Below, piece by piece: positions 61,490 to 64,000 of a stretch of DNA of 64,000 nucleotides. The position numbers and the translations under genes are program-made. Numbering within the stretch: the stretch's first letter is position 1; the number at the start of each line of letters is the position of its first letter. The notes beneath the pieces were generated by a model. The model did no database searches, had not been told where the DNA came from, and saw only the letters and a program-made list of their open reading frames with translations. Source of the DNA: Ottowia sp. SB7-C50. Lineage in GTDB: Bacteria; Pseudomonadota; Gammaproteobacteria; Burkholderiales; Burkholderiaceae_C. The stretch lies in NCBI RefSeq assembly GCF_033110285.1, contig NZ_CP136995.1, positions 1,364,001 through 1,428,000 on the forward strand, written 5' to 3'.

Positions 61490-64000
61490 ATGCACGCCAC
61501 CGCCGAATCGCGCGCCACCGCCGCACCCACCGCAACCCCCGACGTGCGCCGCCCGGACTACCGCCTGAGCGACAACCTGTGGGCGCGCCAAGGCCAGGTC
61601 TTCATGACCGGCACGCAGGCACTGGTGCGGCTGCCGCTGATGCAGCGCTGGCGCGATGAGGCGGCGGGTCTGGACACGCGCGGATTCGTGTCAGGCTATC
61701 GCGGCTCGCCGCTGGGCATGGTGGACCAGCAGATCTGGAAGGCCGGCCCGAAGTGGAAAGAGGCGGGCCTGGAGTTCGTGCCCGCCATCAACGAAGAGCT
61801 GGCCGCCACCCAGGTGCTGGGCACGCAGCGGGTCGAAAGCGATCCGCAGAAGACCTGCGACGCCGTGTTTGCCCTGTGGTACGGCAAGGGCCCGGGCGTG
61901 GACCGCGCGGGCGACGCGCTCAAGCACGGCAACGCCTATGGCTCGTCGCCGCACGGCGGCGTGCTGGTGGTGGCGGGCGACGACCACGGCTGTGTGTCGT
62001 CCAGCATGCCGCACCAGAGCGACCAGCTGTTTCAGGCCTATCACATGCCCGTGGTGGCGCCGGCCACCGTGGCCGAGCACCTGGAGTTTGGCCTGTACGG
62101 CTGGCAGCTGTCACGCTTTTCGGGCAACTGGGTCGGGCTGACCTCACTGTCGGAAGTGGTGGAGTGCGGCGCCACGGTCGACCTGGATGCCATCAACGCG
62201 CGCGTGGCGGCGTGGAAGGGCAATGACCAAGTGAGCGCGCTGACGCGCCACCTGCCGCCCGCCCAAGGCCTGCACTACCGCTGGCCCGATTTCCCGTCGC
62301 TACAGATTGAGGAGCGGCTGCAGCACAAACTGCAAGCGGTGGCGGCGTTTTCGTCCATCAACAGCATCGACCGCCACGTCATCGAGTCGCCGCACGCCAC
62401 GGTGGGCATCGTCACCTGCGGCAAGGCGCATTACGACCTGATGGAAGTGCTGCGGCGCCTGGACATTACGCCGGCGATGCTGGCCGACGCGGGCGTGCGG
62501 CTGTACAAGATCGGCCTGTCCTTTCCCATCGAGACCACGCGCGCGCTGGCGTTTGCGCAGGGACTCACGGAAATCCTGGTCGTCGAGGAAAAAGGCCCGG
62601 TGGTTGAGACGCAGCTGCGCGAGCTGTTCTACAACGCGCCCGGCGGGCTGCGCCCCGCCATCCTGGGCAAGAAGGACGCGCAGGGCGCGCCGCTGGTCAG
62701 CAGCCTGGGCGAATTGCGCCCCTCGCGCCTGATCGAGCTGACGGCCAACTGGCTGATCCGCCACTTTCCGGCCCGCTTTGCCGACCGGCGCGCGCTGGTG
62801 CGCGACTTCACGTTGCCGCAACTGCTCAGCAACGATTCCGACAGCGTCAAGCGCATGCCGTACTTCTGCGCCGGTTGCCCGCACAACACGTCGACCAAGG
62901 TGCCCGAAGGCTCGACGGCGCGCGCCGGCATCGGTTGCCACTTCATGGCCAACTGGATGGACCGCGACACGGCGGGCCTGATTCAGATGGGCGGCGAGGG
63001 CGTCGACTGGGTGTCGCACTCGCGCTTTACCCAGGTGCCGCACGTGTTTCAGAACCTGGGCGATGGCACTTATTACCACTCGGGCTACCTGGCCATCCGC
63101 CAGGCCGTGGCGGCCACGGCGCGCATCACCTACAAGATTTTGTTCAACGACGCCGTGGCCATGACGGGGGGGCAGCCGGTCGATGGCGTCATCAGCGTGG
63201 ATGCCATTGCCCGCCAGGTCGAAAGCGAGGGCGTGAAGCAGGTGGTGATCCTGTCGGACGACATTGGCAAGTACGACGGCGTCAAGGGCAAGTTCCCGGC
63301 CGGCACGCGCTTCTTCGACCGCGCCGAGCTGGACCGCGTGCAGCGAGAGTTGCGTGAGGTCGATGGCGTCACGGTGCTGATTTATGAGCAGACCTGCGCC
63401 GCCGAAAAGCGCCGCCGCCGCAAGAAGGGCGAGATGGCCGACCCGGACAAGCGCCTGTTCATCCACGAAGCCGTGTGCGAAGGCTGCGGCGACTGCAGCG
63501 TGCAGAGCAACTGCGTGGCGGTGCTGCCGCAGGAGACGCCGCTGGGCCGCAAGCGCAAGATCGACCAGACCGCCTGCAACAAGGACTATTCGTGCGCCAA
63601 GGGCTTCTGCCCCAGCTTTGTGGGCGTGAGCGGCGGCAAGCTGCGCAAGAAAGCCGGCGCGCTGGCCGGCGCCGGCGCGGGGCAGGACGCCTTCGCGCGC
63701 CTGGTGGCGACCCTGCCCGAGCCCGCACCGCACGTGTGGACCGGCCCGTACGACCTGCTGGTCACCGGCGTGGGCGGCACGGGGGTGGTGACGGTGGGCG
63801 CCGTCATCGCCATGGCCGCGCACCTGGAAGGCAAGTCCGCCAGCGTGCTCGACTTCATGGGCTTTGCGCAGAAGGGTGGGGCGGTGATGAGCTTCGTGCG
63901 CCTGGCCGACATGCCCGAGCGGCTGAACCAGGTGCGCATCGACACCCAGCAGGCCGACGCCGTGCTGGCCTGCGACACCGTGGTGGCGGCGCAGCCCGAG
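61490..64000 (+). CDS. Indolepyruvate ferredoxin oxidoreductase family protein (truncated by right edge)
   Basis: The first 837 residues of a fused, roughly 1,170-residue thiamine-diphosphate enzyme that oxidatively decarboxylates aryl- or branched 2-keto acids to acyl-CoA. The IorA-type part begins YRLSDNLWARQGQVFMTGTQ, then GFVSGYRGSPLGMVDQQIW and NEELAATQVLGTQ. The ThDP-binding stretch YFCAGCPHNTSTKVPEGS...GIGCHFMANWM, ferredoxin-like cysteines CEGCGDCSVQSNC and CNKDYSCAKGFCPSF follow. The IorB-like gamma domain starts TGVGGTGVVTVGAVIAMAAH. ATG 61490 follows AAGGAG. Divergent from an Lrp regulator, consistent with amino-acid-derived keto acids as substrates. Confidence 0.95.
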   Translation, partial: MHATAESRATAAPTATPDVRRPDYRLSDNLWARQGQVFMTGTQALVRLPLMQRWRDEAAGLDTRGFVSGYRGSPLGMVDQQIWKAGPKWKEAGLEFVPAINEELAATQVLGTQRVESDPQKTCDAVFALWYGKGPGVDRAGDALKHGNAYGSSPHGGVLVVAGDDHGCVSSSMPHQSDQLFQAYHMPVVAPATVAEHLEFGLYGWQLSRFSGNWVGLTSLSEVVECGATVDLDAINARVAAWKGNDQVSALTRHLPPAQGLHYRWPDFPSLQIEERLQHKLQAVAAFSSINSIDRHVIESPHATVGIVTCGKAHYDLMEVLRRLDITPAMLADAGVRLYKIGLSFPIETTRALAFAQGLTEILVVEEKGPVVETQLRELFYNAPGGLRPAILGKKDAQGAPLVSSLGELRPSRLIELTANWLIRHFPARFADRRALVRDFTLPQLLSNDSDSVKRMPYFCAGCPHNTSTKVPEGSTARAGIGCHFMANWMDRDTAGLIQMGGEGVDWVSHSRFTQVPHVFQNLGDGTYYHSGYLAIRQAVAATARITYKILFNDAVAMTGGQPVDGVISVDAIARQVESEGVKQVVILSDDIGKYDGVKGKFPAGTRFFDRAELDRVQRELREVDGVTVLIYEQTCAAEKRRRRKKGEMADPDKRLFIHEAVCEGCGDCSVQSNCVAVLPQETPLGRKRKIDQTACNKDYSCAKGFCPSFVGVSGGKLRKKAGALAGAGAGQDAFARLVATLPEPAPHVWTGPYDLLVTGVGGTGVVTVGAVIAMAAHLEGKSASVLDFMGFAQKGGAVMSFVRLADMPERLNQVRIDTQQADAVLACDTVVAAQPE

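Overview
The window is GC-rich, densely coded DNA from a bacterium most like the Comamonadaceae (Burkholderiales, Betaproteobacteria). The evidence is gene content and protein character: three Bug-type (tripartite tricarboxylate transporter) solute-binding proteins, a mutL/miaA neighbourhood, an indolepyruvate ferredoxin oxidoreductase fusion, and a nirS-type denitrification cluster. A dispersed short palindromic repeat also occurs throughout, inside genes as well as between them. I do not assign a genus.

Layout. 1-12741 is a DNA-repair block on the minus strand: mutL, a ligase-associated DNA damage response (LADR) set (MBL exonuclease, ATP-dependent ligase, Lhr-type helicase, PdeM phosphoesterase), a Bcr/CflA-type efflux pump and miaA. 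The LADR set is split by a plus-strand accessory insert (5735-7463) holding vapBC, an AT-rich membrane-anchored orphan and a frameshifted antitoxin. 12773-30279 is mostly housekeeping: DedA, AmiC, TsaE, QueG, a lysine-rich basic protein, transport proteins, XerD, a BCS1-like ATPase, a cupin, a DUF455 protein, a gamma carbonic anhydrase, Hsp33, TrmD, L19, a Nudix hydrolase and a CobD-like protein.

30466-41745 is catabolic: a LysR regulator divergent from an HMG-CoA lyase / CaiB-type CoA transferase / Bug set, then a branched-chain-amino-acid-type ABC transporter and a dehydroadipyl-CoA semialdehyde dehydrogenase (BoxD/PaaZ type). The ABC operon has two homopolymer-linked anomalies: a frameshift in the binding protein, and one reading frame joining LivM, LivG and LivF.

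41970-60182 is a denitrification island. norC-norB-norQ-norD-dnr run on plus and nirS-nirC-nirF-nirDL-nirGH-nirJ-nirN on minus, converging on a large helicase-less restriction-modification protein. Near-identical Crp/Fnr half-site palindromes precede norC and nirS, so the Dnr-type regulator probably switches on both nitrite and nitric oxide reduction. The window ends with a small secreted protein, an Lrp regulator and a divergent indolepyruvate ferredoxin oxidoreductase that runs off the right edge.

The most unusual property is the density of small repeats. At least five families are recognisable by eye, and several copies sit in frame inside conserved genes (miaA, lhr, ligase, mutL, norD, nirDL, nirGH, nirC). 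Others supply start codons or a signal-peptide core. No tRNA, rRNA, CRISPR array or complete insertion sequence was seen.
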